From: an uncultured Bacteroides sp.
GTDB taxonomy: Bacteria > Bacteroidota > Bacteroidia > Bacteroidales > Bacteroidaceae
Direction of reading: 5' to 3'
Length of the DNA: 64,000 nucleotides
NCBI GenBank assembly: GCA_949289345.1
Contig: CASENS010000112.1
Location: forward strand, 1 to 64,000
Below the pieces are notes generated by a model. That model had not been told where the DNA came from. It searched no databases and saw only the letters and a list, made by a program, of their open reading frames with translations. Below, piece by piece: positions 34,509-42,483 of the stretch; position 1 is the stretch's first letter; each line of letters opens with the position of its first letter. Position numbers and translations under genes: made by a program.

Positions 34509-34554
34509 AAAAAAAGGATGGCGTTGAGCCAAAACCGGGAACCCATCGCCATCC
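34509..34554 (-). terminator. Terminator of prs
   Basis: A perfect 8-bp stem, GGATGGCG (34516-34523) with CGCCATCC (34547-34554), and on the minus strand a run of seven T after it. It lies 25 bp after the prs stop. Confidence 0.85.
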
Positions 34555-34578
34555 GCTTTCTTCCGTTCAATACCAATC

Positions 34579-35517
34579 TTAAATCAGATATTGGGAACTT
34601 ATAGACTTATTCTCCACCACTCTTCTGATAGTTTCGGCAAACATGTCGGCAATGCTGAGTTGCTTGACTTTCGCGCATTTCTTAGAATAAGGAATGCTGT
34701 CCGTAAACACCATCTCCGTCAAGCCGGATTCCTGCACGCGGAACGAAGCCGGATCGGACATGACACAATGGCTGGCAATGGCACGGACCGATTTTGCCCC
34801 GGCGGACAACATCAGGTCGGCCGCTTTCGTAATGGTGCCGGCCGTGTCTACAATATCATCTATCAGCACCACATTCTTGCCTTTCACATCACCTATAATC
34901 TGCATAGACGCCACTTCATTGGCTTTCTCACGCGACTTGTTACACAATACCAAAGGCACACCCAGATATTTCGAGAATGTACTGGCGCGCTTCGACCCTC
35001 CGACATCAGGCGTGGCTATGACCAAATCCTCCAAGTTCAACGACTGGATATAGGGCAGAAATACGGCGGACGCATACAAATGGTCTACCGGGATATTGAA
35101 AAAACCTTGTATCTGGTCCGCATGCAGATCCATGGTTATCAGACGGTCTATGCCGGCCACGGAAAGCAAATCGGCCACCAGCTTGGCTCCGATAGATACA
35201 CGCGGCTTGTCTTTTCTGTCCTGACGGGCCCATCCGAAATAAGGGACTACCGCATTGATGGTCTTGGCCGAAGCCCGTTTGGCCGCATCAACCATAAGCA
35301 ACAATTCCATCAGATTATCCGAATTCGGGAAGGTGGACTGTACCAAAAATACGTTGGCTCCGCGAATTGATTCTTCGTAAGATACCGCAAACTCACCATC
35401 GGCAAAGTGAGTGATGTTCATTTGTCCTAACGGGCAATTCAGGCTTGCGCAGATTTTCTCTGCAAGGTATCGCGAGTTTGTTCCCGAGAATACCAGAAAG
35501 GGTGCTTTTTCGCTCAT
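34579..35517 (-). CDS. prs: Ribose-phosphate pyrophosphokinase
   Basis: 312 residues. It makes PRPP from ribose 5-phosphate and ATP for nucleotides, His and Trp. The family marks are FSGTNSRYLAEKICASL at the start, NDSNL-type PNSDNLMELLLMVDAAKRAS, the PYFGWARQDRKDKPR flexible loop, MDLHADQIQGFF, and the PRPP-binding GKNVVLIDDIVDTAGTITKA. It has its own -7 box and terminator, so it is probably a single-gene unit. Confidence 0.97.
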   Translation of the reverse strand: MSEKAPFLVFSGTNSRYLAEKICASLNCPLGQMNITHFADGEFAVSYEESIRGANVFLVQSTFPNSDNLMELLLMVDAAKRASAKTINAVVPYFGWARQDRKDKPRVSIGAKLVADLLSVAGIDRLITMDLHADQIQGFFNIPVDHLYASAVFLPYIQSLNLEDLVIATPDVGGSKRASTFSKYLGVPLVLCNKSREKANEVASMQIIGDVKGKNVVLIDDIVDTAGTITKAADLMLSAGAKSVRAIASHCVMSDPASFRVQESGLTEMVFTDSIPYSKKCAKVKQLSIADMFAETIRRVVENKSISSQYLI

Positions 35518-35552
35518 TGTATAATAGATATTACCTATTTATTAAATTTCTG

Positions 35553-35560
35553 CAAAGTTA
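35553..35560 (-). promoter_or_regulatory. Putative -7 box of prs
   Basis: The minus strand reads TAACTTTG, 35 bp before the start codon. Confidence 0.5.
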
Positions 35561-35686
35561 GGCATTTCTACCATTAATATAGCATAGTTGTCGCATAAAA
35601 ATATTCCGGATGTCATAGTTTTGTGACTTGAGCCGCTTATTCCGGCAAGCGAATCGTGCATTTCCTATAAGTTTTCAAGCAGAATA

Positions 35687-35718
35687 TTTGCACCATAAAC
35701 AAAAAAGCGCTACTTTTG
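35687..35718 (+). promoter_or_regulatory. Promoter of tRNA-Arg
   Basis: TTTG at 35687-35690, a 20-bp spacer, then TACTTTTG at 35711-35718. This is a full -33/-7 match and starts 16 bp before the tRNA gene, the best promoter in the window. Confidence 0.88.
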
Positions 35719-35734
35719 CACCGCAATTAAGGCT

Positions 35735-35811
<77 letters not shown>

Positions 35812-35815
35812 CCAC

Positions 35816-35849
35816 AAGGCAAGTAGCCGGTAAGACGGCCGCTTGCCTT
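35816..35849 (+). terminator. Hairpin after tRNA-Arg
   Basis: AAGGCAAG (35816-35823) pairs with CTTGCCTT (35842-35849), with an inner GCCG/CGGC stem. T-rich sequence (TCGTCATTTTA) follows. Confidence 0.75.
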
Positions 35850-35892
35850 TCGTCATTTTACGGGGGTATCAGCCTCCTTCACACGATTGCCG

Positions 35893-37020
35893 CTAAGCCA
35901 AAGGAAGAGCGATGCTGAAAGTCGAGCCTGCGCCTTCGGTTGAAGTGAACCAGATTTTTCCTCCGTTGCGTGTGATGAAGTCCTTGCAGAGCAACAAGCC
36001 CAGTCCCGACCCTTCCTCATTCTTTGTCCCGTATGTGGTGTAAGCCGTTTCGGGGTTCATCAGTTTAAGTTGGTTCTCCGCGCTGATGCCGCAGCCTTGG
36101 TCCGTGACGTGCATCACCGCCATGCCGTCTTTCTTTTCCAACGACACAATGATTTTTGTACCGGCAGAACTGAACTTGTAAGCATTGCTAAGCAGGTTGC
36201 GTATTACGGTCTTCATCGTATCAATGTCGGCGTTCACCATCAACGGACCGCACGATTTTACCTCCAGCCCTATTTGCTTCATGTCGCCCACCAGTTTGAA
36301 AATCTCCAATACGCCGTTCAGTATCTCCGCGAGGTCCACTTCCTGAGGCAATAACGCGAGCTGCCCTGTCTGGCTTTTGCTCCACTTCAGCAGGTTGTCC
36401 AGCAGTGAAAAGACGTCTTCCGTCGTTTGGTTGGCGGTGACAAGCAATTCGTGCATATCCTTGCCTATTTTATCCGCGCCAAGGTTGAGCAACAGCATGT
36501 TCAACACCATTTTGATGGAGCCGATAGGCGAACGGAGGTCGTGGGCGATGATGGAGTATAGCTGGTTACGTCCTGAGTTGATGCGCTCCAGTTCCCTGTT
36601 CTTATCATCCAGAAGGCGCTTGGCGGCCACCAGTGACATCTGATGGTAAATGCGTGTGATAAGCTCCTCCTTGTTGAAAGGTTTGGATATGAAGTCGTTT
36701 CCACCCGCCTCGAAGCCTTTCACTATGTCGGCCGTACTGTTGAGAGCCGTAAGGAAAATGATAGGCACATCGCTTGTCTGAGGGTCGCTTTTCAGCGTTT
36801 TCGCCACCTCAAAGCCGCTTAAGTCGGGCATCATGACATCCAGCAGCAACAAATCCGGCTTCTCGTTCCGGGTCATTTCAATGGCCTGGCGTCCGTTGGA
36901 GGCCGTCATTATTCCAAACTTCTCGTTTGTAAGGAGCACTTTCAACAACATGAGATTAGACATCACGTCATCGACAACCAGAATCTTGTATTCCGAAGGA
37001 TTAATATTCATGTCCGTCAT
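35893..37020 (-). CDS. Hybrid response regulator/histidine kinase
   Basis: 375 residues, cytoplasmic, no transmembrane segment. A receiver domain (about 11-130) has the phospho-Asp61 in LLLLDVMMPD and Lys in FISKPFNKEEL. A HisKA domain follows with His160 in SIIAHDLRSPIGSIK, then a HATPase with NLLSNAYKFS, DQGCGISAENQ and GSGLGLLLCKDFI. A receiver ahead of a kinase with no DNA-binding or sensor part suggests a phosphorelay middleman activated by another kinase. The partner is not in the window. The gene stands 53 bp from the UDP-glucuronate decarboxylase gene on the same strand. Confidence 0.93.
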   Translation of the reverse strand: MTDMNINPSEYKILVVDDVMSNLMLLKVLLTNEKFGIMTASNGRQAIEMTRNEKPDLLLLDVMMPDLSGFEVAKTLKSDPQTSDVPIIFLTALNSTADIVKGFEAGGNDFISKPFNKEELITRIYHQMSLVAAKRLLDDKNRELERINSGRNQLYSIIAHDLRSPIGSIKMVLNMLLLNLGADKIGKDMHELLVTANQTTEDVFSLLDNLLKWSKSQTGQLALLPQEVDLAEILNGVLEIFKLVGDMKQIGLEVKSCGPLMVNADIDTMKTVIRNLLSNAYKFSSAGTKIIVSLEKKDGMAVMHVTDQGCGISAENQLKLMNPETAYTTYGTKNEEGSGLGLLLCKDFITRNGGKIWFTSTEGAGSTFSIALPLA

Positions 37021-37073
37021 CGTTCTATTTTTTAGGGGTTATTATTGGCTGGTTCTGTTTGCTTGCAGGAAGG

Positions 37074-38009
37074 TCAGCACCGTTCCTTGAAATAATCTAT
37101 CACGTAACGCAATCCCTCGTCAAGCGGGATTTTCGGTTCCCAATCCAACACCTTCCGTGCAAGCGATATGTCCGGCTTGCGTTGTTTGGGGTCGTCATGA
37201 GGCAAAGGCTTGAAGACTATCCCCGATTTGGAACCGGTCATTTCAATCACCTTACGCGCCAGATCCAGTATGGTGAACTCACCCGGATTTCCTATGTTTA
37301 CCGGCCCGGTAAAGTTATCGTCCGTATCCATCATCCGTATCATGCCTTCTATCAGGTCATCCACATATTGGAAACTGCGTGTCTGCTCACCCGTGCCGTA
37401 AATCGTTATCGGTTCGCCTTGCAGCGCCTGTACGATAAAGTTGGAAACCACCCTCCCGTCATTAGGCAACATGTAGGGGCCATAGGTGTTGAAGATGCGG
37501 ATAATCTTGATGCGCACGCCGGTCTGGCGGTGATAGTCCATACACAACGTCTCGCCGCAACGCTTGCCCTCGTCATAACACGAGCGGATGCCTATGGGGT
37601 TCACGTTTCCCCAGTAGCCTTCACCCTGCGGATGTACGGCGGGGTCGCCATACACTTCGCTCGTCGACGCCTGCAGCAGCCTGGCCCTGTTTTTCACGGC
37701 CAGGTCGAGCATGTTGATGACACCCATCACGGCGGTCTTTATCGTTTTTATGGCGTCATACTGATAATAAACCGGCGAAGCGGGACAAGCCAAGTTGTAT
37801 ATTTCGTCTATGTCACGGGCTTCGAAAGGGGTCACGACATCATGCAACACGAACTCAAAATGAGGATTGTCCCGCAAGAGGGCGATGTTCCGCTCCGAAC
37901 CTGTGAACAGGTTGTCCAGACATATCACATGGCATCCTTCATTCAAGAGCCGGCGGCACAGATGGGTACCTATAAACCCGGCACCTCCGGTAACTAACAC
38001 TCTTTTCAT
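37074..38009 (-). CDS. UDP-glucuronate decarboxylase (UDP-xylose synthase)
   Basis: 311 residues, extended short-chain dehydrogenase. It makes UDP-xylose (via UDP-4-keto-xylose) from UDP-glucuronate. [19 protein letters not shown] is the NAD-binding start; [20 protein letters not shown] and [12 protein letters not shown] carry the S...YxxxK catalytic residues typical of this subfamily; [19 protein letters not shown] is the substrate-binding stretch. UDP-xylose may serve envelope or capsule glycans; no glycosyltransferase is adjacent. Confidence 0.92.
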   Translation of the reverse strand: MKRVLVTGGAGFIGTHLCRRLLNEGCHVICLDNLFTGSERNIALLRDNPHFEFVLHDVVTPFEARDIDEIYNLACPASPVYYQYDAIKTIKTAVMGVINMLDLAVKNRARLLQASTSEVYGDPAVHPQGEGYWGNVNPIGIRSCYDEGKRCGETLCMDYHRQTGVRIKIIRIFNTYGPYMLPNDGRVVSNFIVQALQGEPITIYGTGEQTRSFQYVDDLIEGMIRMMDTDDNFTGPVNIGNPGEFTILDLARKVIEMTGSKSGIVFKPLPHDDPKQRKPDISLARKVLDWEPKIPLDEGLRYVIDYFKERC

Positions 38010-38066
38010 CTTTGCCTATATTTTAAGCGCCACACAGCGTGCGCTTCACTTTTACGATACACCCCA

Positions 38067-38074
38067 CAAAAGTA
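38067..38074 (-). promoter_or_regulatory. Putative -7 box of the UDP-glucuronate decarboxylase gene
   Basis: The minus strand reads TACTTTTG, 57 bp before the start codon. The position is a little far for a short leader but the match is exact. Confidence 0.5.
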
Positions 38075-38130
38075 AACTATTTATAGTAATGATGCAAGCA
38101 TATGGACAAATCTTTTTTGCCATATGCGGT

Positions 38131-39357
38131 CTAATCAGCCACATGGGCCGCGCGGCGCGACACGGAAAGCATGTGACGGGCATAAAACCATACGACAACA
38201 TACGCCACGAAAGGCACCGCGAACGACAGCACCATGTTGCTGCGGTCGGCCACCAGACCCATCAGAAGAGGACCCGCCACGCCACCCACGGGGGTCATCA
38301 TCAGGAACGAGGAGGCACGCTTGGTGTGGACGCCCAGCCCGCGGACCGACAAGGCGAAAATCGTAGGAAACATGATGGCTTCGAAGGCGTATCCGCAAAG
38401 AAGGGCCGCCAGCGACACGACGCCCGCGTCGAGCAGCACAAGAGCCGTAGTGAGAACCACACCCGAGGCGCACACGAACAGCAGCTTCTCCGCACGGACA
38501 CTACGCATGATCCAGCTGCCCGCGAAGCGGCCGAGCATGAACAGCCCCAACCCGCCGAACGACAGCACCCACGACGCCTCACGCGCGTGCATCCACCCCT
38601 GCTCCACCACGTAGTTGATAAAGAAGCTGTTGATGGAAATCTCACCTACCTCGTAAGCGAACAGCGCCAGCAGCCCGTACACGAAAAGCCGGTGCGACCA
38701 CAAGCCCACGGCGTGCCCCTCGGCGTCCACTTCGCGCTCGTGCTCTATCTCGGGCAGCCGGACGCGGGAGAACACCAACGCCACCAGCAACACCACCACG
38801 CCCATGCACACGTAGGGCAAAGCCACGTTGCCGCCGCCCCGCCCGCCGTCGTCGGAGAACAGCAGCAAGCCCGTAAGGATGGGAGCGCAGATACAGCCCA
38901 GGCCGTTGAACGACTGCGCGAAGTTCAGGCGGCTGGCGGCAGTCTCCTTGGGGCCCAGCTCGGTGGCGTAAGGGTTGGCGGCAGTCTCCAGAAACGTGAG
39001 GCCACACCCGATGACGAAGAGGGCCGACAGGAAGACGTTGAACGACAGGTAGTGCTGGCCGGGGATGAAGATGAACGACCCCACCCCATAGAGGAGCAGC
39101 CCGAACACCACCCCCTTGCGGTACCCGAAGCGGGTGATGAACAGCCCCGCGGGGACGGCCATGACAAAGTAGCCCAGATACATCATGGCCTGTATCATGG
39201 CGGAACGGGTCTTGGTGATGTGCAGAAGCTCCTGGAAGTGCTTGTTCAGCACATCGAGGATGGCGTGGGCAAACCCCCACAGGAAGAACAGGGATATAAT
39301 CAGAACGAAGGGAACCAGATACGATTCCCCTATCAGCGGTGTACGTTTGCGTGTCAT
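38131..39357 (-). CDS. MFS transporter, fucose-permease type
   Basis: 408 residues with about twelve hydrophobic segments. SLFFLWGFAHAILDVLNKHF, YLGYFVMAVPAGLFITRFGY and KGVVFGLLLYGVGSFIF are typical of the FucP/sugar:H+ symporter family, where the early Asp and Asn in LDVLNK take part in H+ and sugar binding. The sugar is not shown. The aldo/keto reductase gene precedes it on the same strand by 26 bp, so the two may share a transcript. The gene is very G+C-rich compared with most of the window. Confidence 0.9.
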   Translation of the reverse strand: MTRKRTPLIGESYLVPFVLIISLFFLWGFAHAILDVLNKHFQELLHITKTRSAMIQAMMYLGYFVMAVPAGLFITRFGYRKGVVFGLLLYGVGSFIFIPGQHYLSFNVFLSALFVIGCGLTFLETAANPYATELGPKETAASRLNFAQSFNGLGCICAPILTGLLLFSDDGGRGGGNVALPYVCMGVVVLLVALVFSRVRLPEIEHEREVDAEGHAVGLWSHRLFVYGLLALFAYEVGEISINSFFINYVVEQGWMHAREASWVLSFGGLGLFMLGRFAGSWIMRSVRAEKLLFVCASGVVLTTALVLLDAGVVSLAALLCGYAFEAIMFPTIFALSVRGLGVHTKRASSFLMMTPVGGVAGPLLMGLVADRSNMVLSFAVPFVAYVVVWFYARHMLSVSRRAAHVAD

Positions 39358-39383
39358 ATCATACGGTAATTGGAAGGGAAGCC

Positions 39384-40385
39384 TCAGCCCAGCGCCCCGT
39401 TTATGTCATTCAGTTCCTCTTCACTGAAAGAGGTGTTGTCCAGCGCCTTGAGGTTGTCATCCAACTGCTCCACGGAGCTGGCGCCCACGATGACCGACGT
39501 CACCAGCCCGTCCTTCAGCAGCCAGGCAAGCGCCATCTCGGCCAGCGTCTGCCCGCGCCGCAAGGCGATGTCGTTCAGCCTCCGTATGCGGGCAAGGACT
39601 TCGGGTGTAAGCGCCGCGGGCTTGAGGAAGCCGCCGCGGGCCATGCGCGAGCCGTCGGGGATGCCGTGCAGGTACTTCGACGTGAGAAGCCCCTGCGCAA
39701 GCGGCGAAAAGGCGATGAAGCCCGCTCCCTGCTCGCGCGCCTGCTCCAGGATGTGCTCCCGGGCGGGGTCCTGGCAGAACAGGTTGTAGCGCCCCTGGTA
39801 CAGCAGGCAGGGCACGTCGTGCCCGCGCAGGTACCGGTAAGCCTCCTGGGCGGCCTCGTAAGGATACTTCGAGATACCCGCATACAGCGCCTTGCCCTGC
39901 CGCACGATGTCCACCAGCGCCTGCATCGTCTCCTCCAGCGGCGTGTCGGGGTCGTAGCGGTGCGAGTAGAAGACGTCCACATACTCCAGGTTCATGCGCC
40001 GCAGGCTCTGGTCCAGACTGGCCATGAGCGACTTGCGCGAACCCCACGTGCCATACGGGCCGGGCCACATGTCGTGCCCCGCCTTGGTGGAAATGAACAG
40101 CTCGTCACGGTAGGGGGCGAAGGAGGACTTCATGATGCGGCCGAACGTCTCCTCCGCGCTGCCGTCCGAGGGACCGTAGTTGTTGGCCAGGTCAAAGTGG
40201 GTGATGCCGCGGTCGAACGCGTGGTGCAGCTTGCGGCGGCTTCCGGAGAGCGTGTCCACGTCCCCGAAGTTGTGCCACAGGCCCAGGGAGATTTCCGGCA
40301 GCAGGATGCCGCTCCGGCCGGCGCGGCGGTATTTCATGCCCGACTGGTAGCGGTCCGCGCACGGGCTGTAAATGGGGTCTGTCAT
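39384..40385 (-). CDS. Aldo/keto reductase (YghZ-like)
   Basis: 333 residues when started at 40385 (MTDPIYSPCADRYQSGMKYR). The TIM-barrel reductase family uses NADPH. Family marks: GLWHNFGDVDTLSGSR, DLANNYGPSDGSAEETFGRI (catalytic Asp and Tyr), ISTKAGHDMWPGPYGTWGSR (Lys), DVFYSHRYDPDTPLEE (His), and IVGASSVEQLDDNLKAL at the end. It is nearest to the L-glyceraldehyde 3-phosphate reductase group. It sits 26 bp ahead of the MFS gene. The gene is very G+C-rich. Confidence 0.92.
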   Translation of the reverse strand: MTDPIYSPCADRYQSGMKYRRAGRSGILLPEISLGLWHNFGDVDTLSGSRRKLHHAFDRGITHFDLANNYGPSDGSAEETFGRIMKSSFAPYRDELFISTKAGHDMWPGPYGTWGSRKSLMASLDQSLRRMNLEYVDVFYSHRYDPDTPLEETMQALVDIVRQGKALYAGISKYPYEAAQEAYRYLRGHDVPCLLYQGRYNLFCQDPAREHILEQAREQGAGFIAFSPLAQGLLTSKYLHGIPDGSRMARGGFLKPAALTPEVLARIRRLNDIALRRGQTLAEMALAWLLKDGLVTSVIVGASSVEQLDDNLKALDNTSFSEEELNDINGALG

Positions 40386-40412
40386 AACGGTAACATATTT
40401 ACAAACATGCGG

Positions 40413-40442
40413 CAAAAGTATAAAAAACAATCCAAATACAAA
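40413..40442 (-). promoter_or_regulatory. Putative promoter of the aldo/keto reductase gene
   Basis: The minus strand has TACTTTTG (40413-40420) and TTTG (40439-40442) 18 bp upstream, close to the -7/-33 pattern. Confidence 0.6.
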
Positions 40443-40515
40443 GGCATGCCGCGTTTTTTTAGCGGGACAAGAGGAAAAATACGGGACAGAATGGCGCGGA
40501 TAATAAAAAAAGACG

Positions 40516-40523
40516 TACCTTTG
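40516..40523 (+). promoter_or_regulatory. Putative -7 box of the secreted 195-residue protein gene
   Basis: TACCTTTG matches TAnnTTTG and ends 29 bp before the ATG at 40553. Confidence 0.5.
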
Positions 40524-40552
40524 GACACCAAAAGCAAAACAGCAAAGCCGAC

Positions 40553-41140
40553 ATGAAACGTTACATCCTCATCCTGCTGCTCGCCACAAGCACGGCCGCC
40601 CTGTACGGGCAAACCGAGACGGCCGCCGACACGCTGGGACTCGCGGACGGAGCCACGCCACCCATGCGCGGAGCCGCCATCCCCGAAGGGACACACAGCG
40701 TGGACGGCTTCCTCATAGACATGCGCGGACTCATGGACGCCCCCGCCCCCGACCTGTCCAGCTACCGCCTCACCGTCCCCGACGCCAGCAAGGACTACAG
40801 CCGCCTGTTCCGCCTCAGCCCCGACGTGACCTACTCGTCCGGACTGAGCCACATGTTCTCCACCGGCGGCACGCCCTACTACACCCGCAACCCCTTCGGG
40901 CTGACGGGGTTCGGCTTCGGCGGCGCGGCGGACAACCTGCAGATGGGCAGCTTCCGCCTGCGGAACGGGTGGAGGCTGAACACCTATGGCGAGTACGACA
41001 AGGACGGACGGCGCGTCTACAACCCCTCGGCCCTGCCGTGGCAGCGCAACAACTTCAAAGGCGCCTTCGAGCTGAAGTCACAGGACGGCAAGTTCGGCAT
41101 ACGCGTCGAAGTACAGCGGGGAAGGGAAAACCCGTTCTGA
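40553..41140 (+). CDS. Secreted protein of unknown function
   Basis: 195 residues with a signal peptide (MKRYILILLLATSTAALYGQ). The mature part is Gly/Asp/Pro-rich at first, then has aromatic-Gly beta-strand-like stretches (GGTPYYTRNPFGLTGFGFGG, NGWRLNTYGEYDKDG, FGIRVEVQRG) and ends in Phe. An aromatic last residue and strand pattern would fit an outer-membrane or periplasmic protein. I recognise no family. It is a single gene in the G+C-rich stretch. Confidence 0.8.
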   Translation: MKRYILILLLATSTAALYGQTETAADTLGLADGATPPMRGAAIPEGTHSVDGFLIDMRGLMDAPAPDLSSYRLTVPDASKDYSRLFRLSPDVTYSSGLSHMFSTGGTPYYTRNPFGLTGFGFGGAADNLQMGSFRLRNGWRLNTYGEYDKDGRRVYNPSALPWQRNNFKGAFELKSQDGKFGIRVEVQRGRENPF

Positions 41141-41667
41141 CTATAAGTAAGTGAACAAAATTGATTTTATACTATAAATGGGAATTTATATGCCTAAAGT
41201 GAATGATAACAAACTCCCCTCCTTCCCGAAGGAGGGGTGCCCAACGGGCGGGGTGGTAGGACAAGAATGGTTCGGCCTATTTACATTATATAGAATAGGA
41301 GTCGCTTACGCGGCATGTTTCTCCTACCACCTCCCCCTTACGGGTACTCCTCCTTCCCGAAGGAGGAGAGTTCAGTTACTGCCACATTTCGCACACCCTC
41401 ATTACCATATTCTTTATTAAAGCGCACTCCGTTGCACTAAATTCCCATTTAGTATAAAGCAATCTGATTAGCTTATATAATATGGAGTGAATGTCGGGGA
41501 TTTTGCCGGATGACATCCGTGAAACAAACCCTACCCTAACCGGCCCCGTCATTCCACTCCATTTTTCATACCCGTCCCCGACCCGCCCCAAGCAGGCCCC
41601 ACACCGAGCGGAGTGATAACCACCTTCCGGAGCGGGACTATTGTTTAACTTATAAATAAAATGAACT
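41141..41667. other. Intergenic region occupied by an inverted-repeat element
   Basis: No gene is visible. Most of it is the element at 41165-41459. After it, an A+T/C-rich leader of about 200 bp leads to the HU-like gene; it contains a GATGACATCC stretch near 41508 but no promoter I can call with confidence. Confidence 0.6.
41165..41459. repeat. MITE-like element with long terminal inverted repeats
   Basis: The left arm (41165-41188, ending ATAAATGGGAATTTA) and right arm (41438-41459, starting TAAATTCCCATTTAGTAT) are inverted copies. Inner inverted repeats pair CTCCTTCCCGAAGGAG units at about 41218 and 41350 and GGTGGTAGGA with TCCTACCACC. No open frame fits a transposase. The end sequence is shared with the elements at 278, 7591, 33616 and 48.1 kb. 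Confidence 0.8.
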
Positions 41668-42483
41668 ATGAGTGATGAAATCAAGTACACGCTCAATGTC
41701 CAGAGCGTAGACAATCCCCTCACCAAGGAAGAGGGTGACAAGCGATTTGTATTGGTGTCCAACGGCACGGCCGACTTCGACCGTGTCATCTCCGAAATGA
41801 TGTCCGTCAACCCCGGGTTGGAACGGGAGACGGTAGAGGCTGTGGTGAAGCTGGAGCACCGCACCATCCAGCGGCTTACGCTGAACGGCATGCGCGTCAG
41901 CAACGGCCTGTTCTCCGCCGTGGCGTCGCCCAAGGGACGGGCGGGAGCCTCATGGAACCCGCAGGTGAACCAGCTGAACATCACCATCGCGCAGGGTGCC
42001 GACTGGCGCGAGGCCATCCGCAACACCACGGTCAACGTGTTGGGCGACAAGTCGGACGTGATGTACGTCAGCGGCACGACCGACGCCGCCACGCGCGCCA
42101 CGGACCGCACCGCCACGCCGGGCTATCCCTTCACGGTGGAGGGCAACTACCTCAAGCTGGTGGGCGACGACCCCGCCGTGGGCATCTGCTTGGTGGACGA
42201 AGAAGGTGGGGAGACGCGCGTCGACCCGGCGATGATAGCCGTCAACGAGCCTAAGAAGCTGGTGTTCTACCTGCCCGCGTCGCTGGAGGCCGGCACGTAC
42301 ACGCTGCGCATCGCCACGCAGTACGCCAGTTCGGGCGGCAAGCTGCTGAAGACGCCCCGCACGCTGGAGAGCACCGTGTATGTGGGCGTCACGCCGACCA
42401 CGCCGGACGACGATGAGGAAGAGGAAGGCGGCGGCACGACGACCACGCCGGGTGAGGGCGAGTCGAACAACCCGCTGGCTTAG
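41668..42483 (+). CDS. HU-like DNA-binding / DUF4469-type protein
   Basis: 271 residues. The N-terminal part (KYTLNVQSVDNPLTKEEGDK, AVVKLEHRTIQRLTLNGMRV, GLFSAVASPKGRAG) resembles the HU-like DNA-binding domain seen in Bacteroides proteins. The middle (PGYPFTVEGNYLKLVGDDPA, LVFYLPASLEAGTYTLRIAT) matches the DUF4469 Ig-like C-terminal type. A very acidic, Thr/Gly-rich tail (PDDDEEEEGGGTTTTPGEGE) closes it. Its function is unknown, though such proteins are common near repeats and mobile DNA. The stop codon overlaps the stop of convergent mfd by 3 bp. The gene is G+C-rich. Confidence 0.8.
   Translation: MSDEIKYTLNVQSVDNPLTKEEGDKRFVLVSNGTADFDRVISEMMSVNPGLERETVEAVVKLEHRTIQRLTLNGMRVSNGLFSAVASPKGRAGASWNPQVNQLNITIAQGADWREAIRNTTVNVLGDKSDVMYVSGTTDAATRATDRTATPGYPFTVEGNYLKLVGDDPAVGICLVDEEGGETRVDPAMIAVNEPKKLVFYLPASLEAGTYTLRIATQYASSGGKLLKTPRTLESTVYVGVTPTTPDDDEEEEGGGTTTTPGEGESNNPLA

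Noticed and set aside
34320..34532. 70-codon frame between slyD and prs
   Set aside because: Overlaps the prs terminator and the slyD promoter box.
37867..39369. 500-codon open frame opposite the MFS gene
   Set aside because: His/Gln/Arg-rich composition without any domain; explained by high G+C of the true gene.
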